This document shows, in pieces, positions 12,101 through 27,100 of a DNA stretch of 64,000 nt. A program made the translations under genes and the position numbers. Source of the stretch: Rhizomicrobium electricum (GTDB lineage Bacteria > Pseudomonadota > Alphaproteobacteria > Micropepsales > Micropepsaceae). Each line of letters opens with the position of its first letter. Positions within the stretch are counted from its first letter, which is position 1. The notes beneath the pieces were generated by a model. That model saw only the letters and a program-made list of their open reading frames with translations, was not told where the DNA came from and searched no databases. Location of the stretch: assembly GCF_011762045.1 (NCBI RefSeq), contig NZ_JAASQS010000003.1:62001-126000 (forward strand), given 5' to 3'.

Positions 12101-15100
12101 AAGTCCCGGTGCCTGACGTGAAGACGATCGTGTCGATGCCGCCGGTGTCGACGATCTGGTCGGCCCCTTCGACATAGTACGTGTCGTTGCCGTCGCCGCC
12201 CGACAGGGTGTCAGCACCGGCGCCGCCGCGCAGCGTATCGTTGCCGAGACCGCCGTCGAGGCTGTCGTTGCCATCGCCGGAGTCGCCGATCAGCGAGTCA
12301 TCGCCGCCAAGGCCGATCAGCGTATCGTTGCCGCCGAAGCCTTCCAACGTATCGTTGCCGCCATACGGCAGGCCATCGACGGTGACAACCTCGCCGCCGG
12401 TGATGACGTTATCGAGATCGTTGCCGTTGCCGGTGAAGCCGGAGGTTGCGGACGGAGCAATACCGTTGAAGGTGAGGTCTTCGACGTTGTCGGCAAGCGT
12501 GTAGATCGCGAGATCGGTCAGCACGGTATCATGGCCGCTATCCGCCGCCTCCGAGACCACATCGCCAGCGTTGCCGACGTAATACACGTCGTCGCCAAGT
12601 CCGCCGATCATGGAGTCGATACCGTCACCGCCGTTCAACGTATCGTTGCCGCTGATGGTCGAAGCCGGATCGACGGCGTCGCCATACAGCGTGTCGTTGC
12701 CGGCATCGCCGCGCAGTTCATCGTTGCCGCCGTTGCCGACCATGCAATCGTCACCGCCGAAGCCTTCGAACGTGCCGGGGTTACCGATGATGGTTTCGCC
12801 CGGTCCGTCGTTGCCGGCGCCGCCGATCAACGTGTCGGAAGCCGTGCTGGCGTCGTAGGTTCCACCCACCGTGGCGGGTGTCAGCAACACATCCACGTCG
12901 TCGCCGCGGAAGTAGACGTCATGGACGCCAACCAGCAGGTCGGTGTCGCCCAAGGCAGTGCCCTGGTCGGCAAAGTTGTCGACCACGATATAGACGTCAT
13001 TGGTCGGATCCAGGTCGCCCTGATCGCTGAGCAGCGCAATGGTGTAATGGCTGCGCGGACCGTCGTAGTAGGCCACGTCGGTACCGCCACCGCCGTACAG
13101 CGAGTCGGAACCGGCGCCGCCGAACAGGCTGTCGTCGCCGGTGCCGCCAAGCAGCGTGTCATCCGCTTCCAGGCCGATGATGCTGTCGTTGTCGGCGCCG
13201 CCGTCCAGCGTGCCGTCGCCGCGCAGCGTGTCGAACCCGGCATCGCCCATCAGATGGCCGGAGCCGCTGATGGAGTCATTGCCGTCGCCGCCGTTCAGGC
13301 CGCTCGGGTTGATCATCAGGTTCCTGAGATCGAGGCGATCGCCATAGAGCCACGCGCCCTCGAGCGTGACAGTGAAGCCTGCTTCGAAATCATTGATGAC
13401 GTCCGCAGCCGATCCCGGCTGCCAGGTGACCACATACAGGTCCGGACCAGCGCCGCCGTTGTACACGTCGGAACCGCTGCCCTGCGAAACGTTCATGAAC
13501 ACGTCGGCGCCTTCAAGGCCTGTGAACGCGTTGTTGCCCTGATCGTCGACAAACGTGTCGCATCCGCTCGTGCCCACGAAGCTGTCGTCACCGACATGAC
13601 CTGCGAAGGTCAGCCCCGGAATGGAATGGTCGACGGAATACTGGCTGAAGAAGCCGTAGTCGTAATTTCCCGTCGCAACCGCGCCAGGGTTGACGCCGAT
13701 AAGCTTGAGCACCGTCTCCCAGCCGCCCGAACCGTCGGGGCCATCCGCGTCGACTTGCAGCAAGGTATTGCCGCTGCCGTCGCTGACGAGCTGGAGGTAA
13801 CCCGCCGTCAGCGGATCGACTGATGTGCCGGTAATCGTGTCGTTGCCGGCATCGCCAAACAACGCACCGGTGCCGGTGATCACGTCGTCACCACCGCCGC
13901 CATGCAGCGTGCCGGTGCCGCTGAGCGAGTCATTGCCCGCCGCAACCAGGTCTGCCGGATCGGTGGAGTCGCCATAGAGCACGCCAATGCCGTGCAACGT
14001 GTCGTTGCCTTCGCCGCCAACCAACGAGCTCGAGCCGTACCGGCCGGTGCCGCTGTTGAGGTTGTCGTTTCCGGCATCGCCGGTCAGCGTGTTCGCACCG
14101 TCGGTCGCGACGATGGTGTCGTTACCAGCACCGCCATCGAGGACATTGCGATCCTTGCCGCCGTCGATCGAGTCGTTGCCGCCATTGCCGTAGACCGTAT
14201 CGTCGCCGTACGCACCCGTGATGGTGTCGTCGCCACCCGTGGCGTCAGCTGCGTCCGTGGAGTCGCCGTACAGCAGATCGGGACCGTCATAGCCGTCGAT
14301 GATGTCGTGGCCATGGCCGCCCGCCACCGTGTCGTGACCCGCGCCGCCGAGCAGCACGTTGTGACCGGTACCGTCCGCGGTGATGGAGTCATCGCCGCTG
14401 CCGCCATCGATGTAGTTGTTGCCGTCGCCGCCGGCCAGCGTATCGCCGTCGCCGAACGCGGTGTCCACCGGATTGGTGTTGCCGTCGCCGCCGAGGATGA
14501 TGTCGTCGCCCGCCGTGCCGGTCTCGTTGACGGAAACCGTCGTGAGGCTGTCGTCGATCACCACGCCGATGCTCGGATCGGCCGTAGTGATCTCCGACAT
14601 GTCCTGCATGAAGGCCAATGTCTGGACATCATGCAGTTCGTCTTTGCCGTCGCCGCCGAGGACAACGTGGTTTGCGCCTTCCGCAAGGATTCCAATGCCC
14701 GTGTGGTCGATGGTGACGATATTGCCGTTCTCATCGAGCGCCACGGAATAGCTGTCGCGTGCGTGTTCGAACAAGACGTAGTTGTTTTCGCCCGGAGCCG
14801 CGTCGGTCGAGCTGGTGGCACCGTAGATGGTGTCGTTGCCGCTGCCCGCGAACATGGCGTCATCGCCGGCATCGCCTTCCATGACGTCGTTGCCGGTGCC
14901 CGCGTCGAGCATATCCTGCCCCGCACCGCCGGACAGAGTGTCGTCGCCGCTGTCGCCGCTGAGGCTATCCGAGCCCTGGCCGCCCGACAGGCTGTCAGCG
15001 CCCGCATTACCGGAGATGGTGTCGCTATCGTTTCCGCCGTAGACGCTATCGGCTCCGGCGCCGCCATAGAGCTCGTTGCCGGAGTTGCCGCCGACGATGT

Positions 15101-18100
15101 AATCGTCGCCGCCCGTGCTGGAACTCGGATCCGTGCCGTCGCCATAGGCGATATTGAAGCCCGAGCCCGTCCAGATGAAGTCGTTGCCGTTGCCGCCAAC
15201 GATGGTGTCGTTGCCGCCCGCCGGATCGTTCGGATCGGTGGAGTCGTCACCGTACAGGAAGTCGACGCCGTCGCCGCCGAGCACGCAGTCGTTGCCCGCG
15301 CCGCCATAGGCTTCGTCGTTGAAGCTGCCGGCATCGATCGTGTCGTTTCCGGCGTTGCCGTACAGGACATCGTTCTCGGTGCCGCCGATGATGGAGTCGT
15401 TGCCGCCATTGCCGGCAACCGAGTCGCCACCCGAACGGCCGTCCAGCGTGTCATTGCCGGAGCCGCCGAGAACCGTGTCGTCGCCCGATCCCGGATAGGT
15501 CGACTGCAGACCCGGCACATAACCCGGCCAATGCGTGGCAGCCGGATCGCCGATGTAGTCGTCGGAGATGCTGGCGCTGTCGTCGATGAGGTGGCCAGGG
15601 TTGGCCGCGGCGACGTAGTTGCCGTCGGCGAACACGAGGTTATTGATGCCCATCAGAACATCGGTGCCATCCGGCGAACCCGGACGATTGTCGGTCACGA
15701 TGACCGGAGCGCTCGGCAGGAGCGCAACGCCGGCCGTAATGGTGATCGTATTGCCTTCGGCATCGACCTGCGTGACCGTGTACTGGTCGCGCGTACCGCT
15801 GTAACGCGCGGTGTCGTTGCCCAGCGCATCATGGCCGCCGCCGACGATAGTGTCGTTGCCGCTGCCGCCGATGAAGGAGTCGTTACCCGCGCCGCCGAGC
15901 AGCAGATCGCTGTCCTGATCGCCGTCGAGCGTGTCGTTGCCGGCATCGCCTTCCAGCGAATCCCGGCCGTACCAGCCGTACAGCGAGTCATTGCCGGCGT
16001 TGCCGACCAGGGACTCGTTGCCGGAATACGGCCACCACGGACCATACATGATGCCATTGAGGGTGTCGTCGCCGGCGCCGCCATAGGCCGTATCGTTGGT
16101 GGTGTAGATCAGATCGTTGCCGCCGACCGCATCATTCGGATCGGTGGAGTCGCCGTACAACGTGCCGTTACCGTGCAACGTATCGTTGCCCGCCGTGCCG
16201 CTGCCGTCGCCGACCAGGATGGATTCGAACAAATAGCCGCTGTTGAGGCTGTCGTTGCCGTCGCCGCCGATCAGCGTGCCGCCACCCGACAATGTATCGT
16301 TGCCGAGTTCGCCAATAATGTAGTTATGGCCGCCCGTGCTGGCACCGCCAGCCGAGAGGACGTCGTTGCCGTCACCGCCACTGATCGAATTTTCGCCCGT
16401 GCCGGCATAGACAGAGTCGTCCCCTGCATGCCCGTAAACGACGTTGTTGCCGTTGCCGAGATAGACGAGATCGGAGCCGTCGTTGCCCAGGACGGTATTG
16501 GCACCGTCGTCGGCAAAGATGGTGTCGTTGCCTTCGTTACCCGCGAGCAGATTGTCGCCGGCATCGCCGTAGATTTCATCGTCGCCAGTACCGCCGGAAA
16601 TGGCGTCCGTGCCGTCGCCACCGCGCAGCACGTCGTTGCCGTCGCCGCCGAAGATGGTGTCGTTGCCCGCACCACCGGAGATGATGTCGTTGCCGACCAG
16701 GGTCGCACCGACGCTGTCGACGCTCGGGCCGCCCATCAGGCAATCATCGCCCGCATCGCCGACGATGCTGTCGTCGTAACTGCCGCCGGTGATCGTATCG
16801 CCGTCCACCGTGCCAAGGATGATGGTGCCGGTGTTGGTGAGGTCCACGGCGAAGTCGTAACCGCCGAGGTCGTTGAAATGCAGCGTTTCGACCCCGCGCA
16901 CGTGATCGAGGCCCTGGTTGTCCGAATTGAACAGCGAGTTGTCGACCACGACATAGGCGCCCGTGCCATCCTGGATGATGGACGAGAAGGTGCGCCGCGA
17001 ATTGTAGAGCGCGAGATCGGTGCCGTCGCCGCCGTCGATCGAATCGTTGTCGGAATTGCCGCGGAGATCGTTTCCGCCGCCGTACAACGTATCGTCGCCG
17101 ACGCCGCCGATCAGCGTGTCGTTGCCGTACCAGCCCCACAGCGAGTCGGCGCCTTCGTTACCTTCGAAGGATTCCGCACCGGAGTACGGCCAGCCGTACA
17201 GCGTCCACATGATGCCGTTGAGCGTATCGTCGCCAGTTCCGCCAAACGCGATGTCGTCGGTCGTCTGGATGGAGTCGTTACCTTCACCGCCCCACAGCGT
17301 GCCGTTGCCGTACAGGGAGTCATTGCCGGCCGCGCCGTAAAGGACGGCGTAAGGATCGTATGCGCTGTTGAGGGAGTCGTCGCCAACGCCGCCGTCGAGG
17401 GTCGCCGGACCGTCGGTGGCCGAGGTCGACAGATACCACGGACGCGACAAGGTATCGTTGCCGGCATCGCCTTCCAGCGAGTTGGAGCCGGTAATCAGGT
17501 CGTTATCGTCGCCGCCGATCAACTGATCGTGCAGCCCGGTGCCGAACAGCGTGTCGTTCCCGGCGTCGCCATAAATCGTACCGGTACCGCCGATGCTGTC
17601 GGAGCCTGCTTCGCCGTAGATTTCGTTGTAGTCGGCCGTATCGGTGATGACGTCGGCGCCTTCGCCGCCGTGGATCGTATCGTTGCCTTCGCCGCCGTCG
17701 ATGGTGTCGTTGTCGGCTTCGCCGAAGATCGAGTCTTCGCCATCGCCGCCATACATATGATCGAGACCGGCATAGCCGTACAACGTGTCGTTGCCGGCAT
17801 CGCCATAGATGACGTCGTTGCCGAAGTCGCCGTAGATGAGATCGGCGCCGTTGTCGCCCGACAAGATGTCGTTGCCGACATCGCCATTGGCACCGACGTT
17901 GCTGTCCGGTCCGCCGTAGATGGTGTCGGGACCGAAATCGCCGGTCAGGATGTCGTCCAGCGTCGTGCCCGTGAGGATCGCGCCGAATACGCCGCCCGGT
18001 ACGATGAGATCGACCGAGCCGCCGTTATCGAACACCAGATGTTCGACACCGATCAGCGTGTCGCTGCCATCGGCACCCGTGACGGTCGCGTTGCCATGCC

Positions 18101-21100
18101 CGTCATCGGTGATGACGTAATCATGGATGGAGCCGGTCTGCCGGCCGGAGAAGTGCGCCACGTCGTAGCCGGAACCGCCATAGATCAGGTCGCCGCCCGC
18201 GCTGCCGCGCAGATCGTCGTCGCCCGCGCTGCCCATCAGCGTGTCGGAACCGGAGTTGCCGGTCAGCGAGTCATTGCCGTCGCCACCGGAGAGGAACGCG
18301 GCCGTAGCCGTCGTGGCCGTCAGCGTATCATCGCCGACATCACCCAGCGCAAGGCCGGACGAAATCGAGATGTTGTCGTTCCCGGCGCCGCCGTCCAGCG
18401 TGCCGGAACCCGTCAACGCGTCGTTGCCTTCATTGCCCGCGAGCAAGCCGGAGCCGCCGACGATGTCGTTACCGGCGCCGCCAGAGATGGTGCCCGTACC
18501 CGACAGGACGTCGTTACCGTCATCGCCCGAGATCGAACCGTCGGCAGAGATGGTGTCGTCGCCAGCCCCGCCGGTGATCAGGTTGTGGCCCGAACCGGAA
18601 TGAATGGTGTCGTTGCCGTCGGCGCCGTCGATCGTATTGTCGCCGTTGCCCGCCACGATGGTGTCGTTGCCGGCATCGCCGCTGATCGTGTTGTCGCCTG
18701 CGCCAACGGTGATGGCATCATGGCTGGTGCCGCCGCTGATCGTGTTGTTGCCGTCGCCGGCATCGATCGTGTCATTGCCGCTGCCGCCGGAGATGGAGTT
18801 GTCGCCCGCACCGCCGTGCAGGATGTCGTCATAATCGCCCGCGCCGACATTGGTCGATGCGACGATCGTGTCGTTGCCTGCTTCGCCCCACACCACGTTG
18901 TTGCCGTCGCCGGCGTCGATGGAATCGTCGCCCGCGCCGCCGTTGATGAGATCGTTGCCGGACAGGCCGGACAGCGTATCGTTGCCGTCATAGCCGGCCA
19001 GGCTGTCGTCGAAAGCCGTGCCTTCGAGGTTGTTGGCGCCTGCGTCGCCCGCGAAGATCTTGCCGGTGTTTTCGCCCGGCGGGGTCATCATGGGTTCGAG
19101 GTCCTGATCCTGGAAGCGGATGATCTGGACGTTGGTGACGCTGTCGACACCCTCGTTGCCGCGGTTGTCGCTGACGATGTAGCCGCCGACGCCATCCTGG
19201 ATCACCGAGAAGTGGCTGCGGATGCTATTGGGTGAATCGAGGTACTCGGCGACGTTGTCGCCGGTGCCGCCGTCGATCGTATCGTTGCCCGAGCCGCCTT
19301 GCATGGTGTCGGCACCCTGGCCGCCATCGAGGGAGTCGTTGTCCTCCCCACCCTGCATGGTGTCGTCGCCGTAGCCGCCGACCAACGTATCGTTGCCGTA
19401 CCAGCCCCAGATCGAGTCGTTGCCGAGATCGCCTTCCAGATACTCATTGCCGGAATACGGCGTCGCCCACGGCGTGCCGTAGTTCCACCACATGCGGCCA
19501 TACAGCGTGTCGTCGCCGGCGCCGCCGAAGGCAGAGTCGTTGACCGTGTTGATGACGTCGTTGCCGCCCGCCATGTCGTTCGGATCGGTGGAGTCACCGT
19601 AAATGGTACCGTTGCCGTAGATCGTATCGGCACCAAGCCCGCCGACCACCAGCGATGCGGCGTGCGTATCGGAATTGACGGAGTCGTCGCCGGCATCGCC
19701 GTAGAGTTCGCCGTCGCCGTAGATGGTGTCGAGACCGGTGCCGCCATGCAGCGTGCCGGTGCCTGCCAGCGAGTCATTGCCGGCATCGCCGTAGATCTCG
19801 TTGTGGCCGTTCCAGTCGATCAGAGTGTCGGCGCCGGGCGCCGTGCTGCCGCCGAATTCGCCGACGACATATGCCAGCTCGCCATGGCCGTCGGACCAGC
19901 CATTGTCGCCAACCAGCGTGTCATTGCCGAGACCGCCCGCCAGCGAGTCCGCATCGGCGCTGCCGAGCAGCCGGTCGTCGCCGGAATCGCCCTGCAAGCT
20001 GTCGTTGCCGTCGCCGCCATTGAGCGTGTCGTTGCCGTAACTGCCGTACAACGGATCGTTGCCGCCGTTGCCCATGATGACATCGTTGCCGGGGCCGCCG
20101 TTCAAGATGTCATTACCCGCCATGCCGTGCAGCGTGTCGTTACCGATCAGATCGTAGCCATAGGTCGGATCGGACGACACGAGGTCGGAATGGGTCGGGG
20201 AATCGTACGGGCTATCCGGGAACGAAATGCGGTTGTCGATACCCTCGGTATCGGTCCAATCGACGCCCGTCGTGGGCAGCAGGATCGTCTCTTCCTTGTC
20301 GGCGAACACCAGCATTTCGACGCCGGTCAGGGTGACCGAGCTGCCGTTCAGCGTATTCGTTACGGTGTAGGTACCCGCCGGATCGTTGGCGAGCGTGTAG
20401 CTGTAATCGCTCGAATTGCCGCTGAAATTGATGACGTCGTAGCCGCTGCCGCCATCGACCTGTTCGTGGATGCCCGCACCGGGGTTGCCGTCGAAGGTGT
20501 CGTCGCCGGCGCCGCCGTACAGCGTGGCGCCGTCCGGATCGGCAAGGCTGTCGTTGCCTTCTTCGCCGTAGAGAACGCCATGACCGATGACGGTGTCGTT
20601 GCCCGCATTGCCATGGAGCTGGCCCGTGCCGGAGACGCTGTCGTTGCCTGCGCCACCATAGAGCGTGCCGTTGCCCGAGAGAGTGTCGTCGTCGGTCGTG
20701 CTGACGAGCGTGTCGGAGGACGGAGCCGAAGGATCGGTCTCGTCACCGTAGATCACGCCGTTGCCGTTGATGACGTCGTGTCCTGCGCCGCCAACCAGCG
20801 TGCCGTTGCCATAGAGCGTGTCGTTGCCTTCGTTGCCTTCCAACGAGTTGGTGGCACCGTTGCTGTCGCTCAGATAGTCGTCGCCCGTACCGCCGTACAA
20901 GCTGTCGGCACCGTTCTCGCCATAAATCTGGTCGTTGCCGGCATCGCCAAAGGCGCAATCATCGCCGTTGCCGGCATAGATCGTGTCGTAACCGGCTCCA
21001 CCATGGATGGTGTCGTCGTTGACGGTGGCGTGGATATAGTCGCCGTCCGAAGACCCCGTCAGCACGATGCCGCCGCCGCTCGGCGAATAGCCGCCGAAGT

Positions 21101-24100
21101 TCGTCAACGCACCGGGCGCGACGCCGACGATGCGAACGAGATCGACCCACGTGGAATCGCCGTTCTGGCTGAACTGCAGGAGCGTATCCGTGCCGTCCGC
21201 CACGAGCTGCAAGTACGCACCATGCGTGCCGCCGCCTTCCTGGGCCACGAACGGATTGGTGCCGTAGGCCGTGTTGTAGCCGACCATCCGCCCGATGAGC
21301 GCATCGAGACTCCAGGCGTCGCCACCGGCGCTGGTGTCGAAGTCGGTGATGACGTCGGTGGCCGATCCCGGCGTCCAGTCGAGACTATAGGTGTCGTGAC
21401 CCGTGCCGCCGGTGATGCTGTCCGCACCGGTGCCATAGCCGACCGCATAGAAGATGTCATTGCCGGCGCCGCCGAGCTGCGTATTGGCGCCTTCGTAGTC
21501 GTAGAAAGTGTCGTTGCCGGCCTGACCGTCGAGACAGTCGTCTCCCGATCCACCAACCATGCAGTCGTTGCCCGCGCCGGAATCGCCTTCCAGCGTGTCG
21601 TTGCCGCTGCCGCCGACCAAGGTGTCGCTGTCGCCCTCGCCGTCAATCAGGTCGTTGCCGTCGCCGCCGTCGAGGTAATCGTTGCCGTCGCCGCCGAGGA
21701 TCGTGTCGTTGCCCTGTTCGCCGTAGACGACGTCGCTGCCAGCGCCCGCGGTCATGGTGTCGTTGCCTTCACCACCGTAGATCACGTCGTTGCCGTCATC
21801 CCCGCTGACCGTATCCTGACCGGAACCTGCATGGATCGTGTCATTGCCGTCGTTACCGGCGATGAGGTCGTCGCTACTCGAGCCGTAGATGTTGCTCGAG
21901 AGACCGGCCGGATCGGAGATCGTGCGGCCCGTACCCGTGGGCGAGAACGTCGGGGTGAAATTGTCGAGCGTGAAGTCGTCGACGGACGTGTCATCGAGCA
22001 CAAGGATCGTGGTCCAGGTCGTGCCAAGACCGTCGAGACTGACCTGGAGGTTCACCGCGGTGCCGTCCGCCACGAGCTGCATGTGGCCGGTCACGAACGG
22101 ATTGTCGGAAGGATTGTAACCGGTGAGCTGGCTGAGCACCTCACTGATGTTGATCACATCGCCGCCGGCGCCGGTGTCGAAATCGGTGACTTCGGCATAG
22201 GCGCTGCTGCCCGCATGCCAATTCAAGACATAGCTGTCGCTGCCGGCGCCGCCGGTGAAGGCGTTCGAACCCGCATAAGCCACGTTCTGGAAGACGTCGT
22301 TGCCGTCGCCGCCGCTGAACGTGTTGTCGCCCTGCGTATCGTCGAAAGTGTCGTCGCCCGAACCGCCGACCATGGTGTCGTTGCCGGCCTGACCGGAGAT
22401 GTAGGCCGGACCCGTGCCCGCGCTGTTGTCCAGACTGTCGTTGCCGTAGCCGCCATAAAGCGTGTTGTTTCCGGCTCCGCCGATGATCGTGTCGTTGCCG
22501 TCGTCCGCGTAGAGGTAATCGTTACCCGCATCGCCGCTGATGGAATCCTGCCCCGAACCGCCGGAAATGGTGTCGTTGTCGTCACCACCCGCCAGAGTGT
22601 CGTTGCCTTCCTGGCCCGCCAGGTAGTCGTTGCCCGTGCCGCCCTGGACGGAGTCGTTGCCGTAGCCGGCATTGATCGTGTCGTTACCGTCGCTGCCGTC
22701 GATGGTGTCGCGGCTGTAGCTGCCGGTGTAGGCGTCGCTGCCCGTACCGAGCACCGTGTCGTAACCGACATCGGTCGGCGAGAAGCTGGGCGTGAAGTTA
22801 TCGACAGTGAAGGCCTCCGGCGCAACGCCGTCGATATGCAGAACAGTCTGCCAACTGTTGGCGCCGCCGTTGAAGTCGACCTGAAGGTACGAACCGCCGG
22901 CACCGTCGGCGATGAACTGCATATGGCCGTCGGTGAACGGATTGTCCGCATAGCCATGGCCGGACAGATTGGCGATCAGATAGCCGAGATCGAGCACATC
23001 GCCGCCCGGCCCCGCCGTGAAGTCGGTGATCTCGTCGGTTGTGCCGGTGTTGTACCAGAACTGATACACATCGACGCCGTCGCCGCCGGTGAGCACATCG
23101 GCGCCGGAGCCGTTCGAGACGAAGCGGAACAGATCATTGCCGTCGCCGCCGTCGACCGTGTTGTTGCCGGTGATATCGTAGAACGTGTCGTCGCCGGCAT
23201 CGCCGCCGAGGGAATCGTTACCTGCGCCGCCTTCGAGCGAGTCATTGCCGTCTTCGCCGTACAGCGTGTCGTTGCCCGCTTCGCCGAGCAGGTAGTCGTT
23301 GCCGTCGCCGCCGAACACCAGATCGTTGCCGGCATCCGCATGGACGGTATCGTTGCCGTCATTGGCCCAGATCGAGTCATTGCTCGCCGAACCGAAAATA
23401 TTGTGGGCGCCGGCCGGATCGTCAACCGTCAGACCTTCGCCGCCCGGCCCGTAGGTCGGGTTGAAGTTGTAGAGGGTGAATTCGATCGCCGTCGTCCAAT
23501 CGAACACCAGCATGGTCTGCCAGGAATAGGCAGTGCCGCTGCCGTCGATGTCGATCTGCAACTCGGTGTTGCCTTCGACCTGTTCAAGGCGGAGGAACCC
23601 TTCGGTGAACGGATTGGTGCCCGCGGTGTAGCCGCTGAGCTCGTTGCCGATCACGTAGCTGAGATCGACGACGTCGCCGCTCGGACCCGGCATGAAGTCG
23701 TAGATTTCGGCCGGAGTCGTCGACGTGCCGTTGTGCCAAAGCAGTTCGTAGGTATCGCGGCCGTCGCCGCCCATGTAGGTATCGGCTCCGCCGAAGTAGT
23801 CGACATAGCGGAACCAGTCATTGCCGGCGCCGCCGCTGAAGGAATCGTTGCCGCCGTCGTCGTAGAGCGTGTCGGCACCCGAGCCGCCCAGCATGGTGTC
23901 GTTGCCGGCCTGGCCGTTGAGATACTGGCCACCCGTTGCGCCACTGCCGTCGATGAGATCGTCGCCGTTGCCGCCATAGAACGTGTTGTTGCCGCCGCCG
24001 GCGATCAGGCTGTCGTTGCCATCGTCACCAACAACGGAGTTGTCGCCCGCACCCGCGTTGATGCTGTCATCGCCGGAGCCGCCGTGCAGTTCGTTGTAGC

Positions 24101-27100
24101 CGGTATCCCCACCGACGATCGTGTCGTTGCCATCGTCGCCCTGGGCAAAGTCGTAACTGCCGTCGCCCGTTGCCAGGCTGTCGTTGCCGATGCCGCCATA
24201 GAGCGAGTCATTGCCGTCGTTGCCTTCCAGCGTGTCGTCGCCGGCGCTGCCCCACATCGTGTCATTGCCGTCGTTGCCCGACAGCTGATCATTGCCGTAG
24301 CCGGAGAAGATCGTGTCGTTGCCGCCAGCGCCGGAGATGGTGTCGGCGTCGACCGTGCCGACCAGAGAGTCGTCACCGGCCGTGCCAGTGATGACCGAGC
24401 CGGTTCCGGTCGGAGAGACGGCGTAGAAGTGCCCACGCCATGTGGAATCTTCGATCAGGAAGTTGGAGGCGTCGAGGCTCGAAGGCAAAACGCCTTCGAA
24501 CGTCATCATGGTCAGCCAATCGCTGCCCGTCGCATCCGGATTGACCTGCAACAGCGTGTTGCCGCTGCCGTCGTCCACGAGCTGCATGTAGCCCGCCGTG
24601 AACGGATTGACGTATCCGTGCGAGGTCAGGGCGTTCTCGTAGGTCCAGGTCAGATTGACGACATCGCCGCCGCTGCCGGCCGCAAAGTCGGTGATCGTGG
24701 CCGTGCCGCTCGATGCCGGTCTCCAGTAGAGATCGTAGTAATCGGAGTCGGCGCCACCGGAATAGGTGTCGTTGCCGTCGTAATGGTCGACTTGCCAGAA
24801 GACGTCTCGGCCCGCGCCACCGGCCATGGAGTCGGAACCCGTACCGGATTCGGCGAACGAGTCGTTACCGGCACCGCCGATATCCGTGTCGTCTCCGGAC
24901 TCGCCCATGAAGTAGACGCCCGCGGACGCGGATCCGTCGAGCAGATCGTTGCCGTTGCCGCCCCAGATCGTGCTGCTACCCGTGCCCGTGACGATCGTGT
25001 CGTTGCCGTCTTCGCCATAGAGCTGGTCGTTGCCGTCGCCGCCGGCGATGGAATCGTCGCCCGATCCGCCAGCGATGTTGTCGTTGCCGTCGCCGCCAAG
25101 CAGCGTGTCTCTGCCGGAATCGCCGCGCAGATAGTCGTTTTCGCTACCACCGAGGATAGAGTCGTCCCCGTAGCCGCCATAGACGGTGTCGTTGCCGCCC
25201 TGCCCGTCGATCGTGTCGTTGCTTGCGCTACCGGTGAGATTGTTGTCGCCGCCGTCGCCCGTAATGACAAGACCGGTGCCGTCCGGCGAGAAGCTCGGCG
25301 CAAAATTGTCCAGCGTGAAGTTCGTTGCCGTGGCGGCATCGAAGACGATCATCGTCTGCCAGCTATAGGCCGAACCCGCACCGTCGCGGTCGATCTGCAG
25401 AACCGTGTTGGCGCCCTGCTGATCAAGACGCAGGAAGCCTTCGACAAACGGATTGGTTCCGCCGGCATATCCGACGAGCTGGCTGTTGATCGTCCAGCTC
25501 AGATCGATGACGTCGCCGCCCGCGCCGGTCGAGAAATCGGTGATTTCGGACGTGTTGGGATTATCCGCACGCCACAGGAGCTGATAGGTGTCAGTTCCCG
25601 CGCCGCCGCTCAGCGTGTCGCTGCCGCTGAAGTAGTCGACATACCGGAACTCGTCGTTGCCATCGCCGCCGCTGATCGAGTCGCTGCCCGCACCGCCGTC
25701 GTAGAACGTGTCGGCGCCCAGGCCGCCTTCGACCGTGTCGTTGCCGTCCTGGCCTTCGATGTAATCGTTGCCGTCGCCGCCGATGAGGCTGTCGCCGCCG
25801 TCGCCGCCATAGAGCGTGTCATTGCCCGCACCGCCGTCGATCGTATCGTTGCCGGCCTCGCCAGAGAGATAGTCGTTGCCCGCGCCGCTGTCGCCCTCGA
25901 TGGAGTCGTTGCCGCTGCCACCGTAGATGGTGTCGTTGTCGTCGCCGCCGTCGAGCGTGTCATTGCCGTCATCGCCATGGATGACGTCGGCGCCGCTGCC
26001 GCCGTACACGAGGTCATGGCCGAACCCGGCGTTGATCTGATCGTTGCCGTCTTGGCCGTCGATCGTGTCGCTGTTGGCCGTGCCGTTGAGCGTGTTGTCG
26101 CCGGCGTCGCCGGAGATGCTGTCGCCCGTGCCGACCGGCGAATAGGTCGGACTGAAATTGCTTCCCTGGAAGTCGCCCGGCGTCACACCCGAGAAGGTGA
26201 GTACCGTGGTCCAGCCATAGGATGTTCCGGCACCATCGGCGTCGATCTGAAGCAGCGTATTGCCGGAGCCATCGTCCACAAGCTGCATATATCCGGTCAG
26301 GAACGGATTGGTACCGCTCGCGTATCCGGACAGACCATTGCCGAGCGTCCAGGAGAGGTCGACGACATCGCCGCCGGTTCCCGTCTGGAAGTCGGTGATG
26401 GTGGCCGCGGACCGGCCGACCTGCCACAGCAACTGATAGGTATCCTGACCGGCGCCGCCGGACAGGGTGTCGTTTCCGCCCGTGAAGTAATCGACATGCT
26501 GGAAGTAGTCGTTGCCGGCTCCGCCGGACATCGAGTCAACGCCGCTCCAGCCGTCGTCATAGAGCGTATCGTTTCCGGAACCGCCCAGAAGGGTGTCGTC
26601 GCCGGATTGGCCGTTGAAGGACTGATTTCCAGTGGCCGCACTGCCGTCGAGCAGATCGTTGCCGTCGCCGCCATAGAGCGAGTTGTTGCCGCCCGTGGTG
26701 ACAAGGGTGTCGTTGCCCGATTCACCATGCAGATAGTTCGTGCCGGCATCGGCGCTGAGGCTGTCGTCGCCACTACCGCCATACAGGGTGTCATTCCCTG
26801 TCCCGCCGATCAGGGTGTCGTTGCCGTCTTCGCCATAGGCGTAATTGTTGGATCCTTCACCCGTCGCGATGCTGTCGTTGCCGACGCCGCCATACAGCGT
26901 GTCGGCCCCCGTCGATCCAACCAGCGTGTCGTTGCCGTAGCTGCCCCAGGCATAGTTGTTGCCGTCGTCGCCGGAGACGCTGTCATCGCCATAACCGGCG
27001 ATGATGGTGTCGTCGCCACCGCTGCCCGTGATGGTGTCGCCATCCGCCGTGCCAATGAGGCTGTCGTTGCCGGAGGTCCCGGTAATGCTGGTGCCCGTGC

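Noticed and set aside
13902..19235. 1,777-codon antisense open frame
   Set aside because: Same artefact as other antisense frames over RTX DNA: it mirrors the repeat and shows no independent domain.
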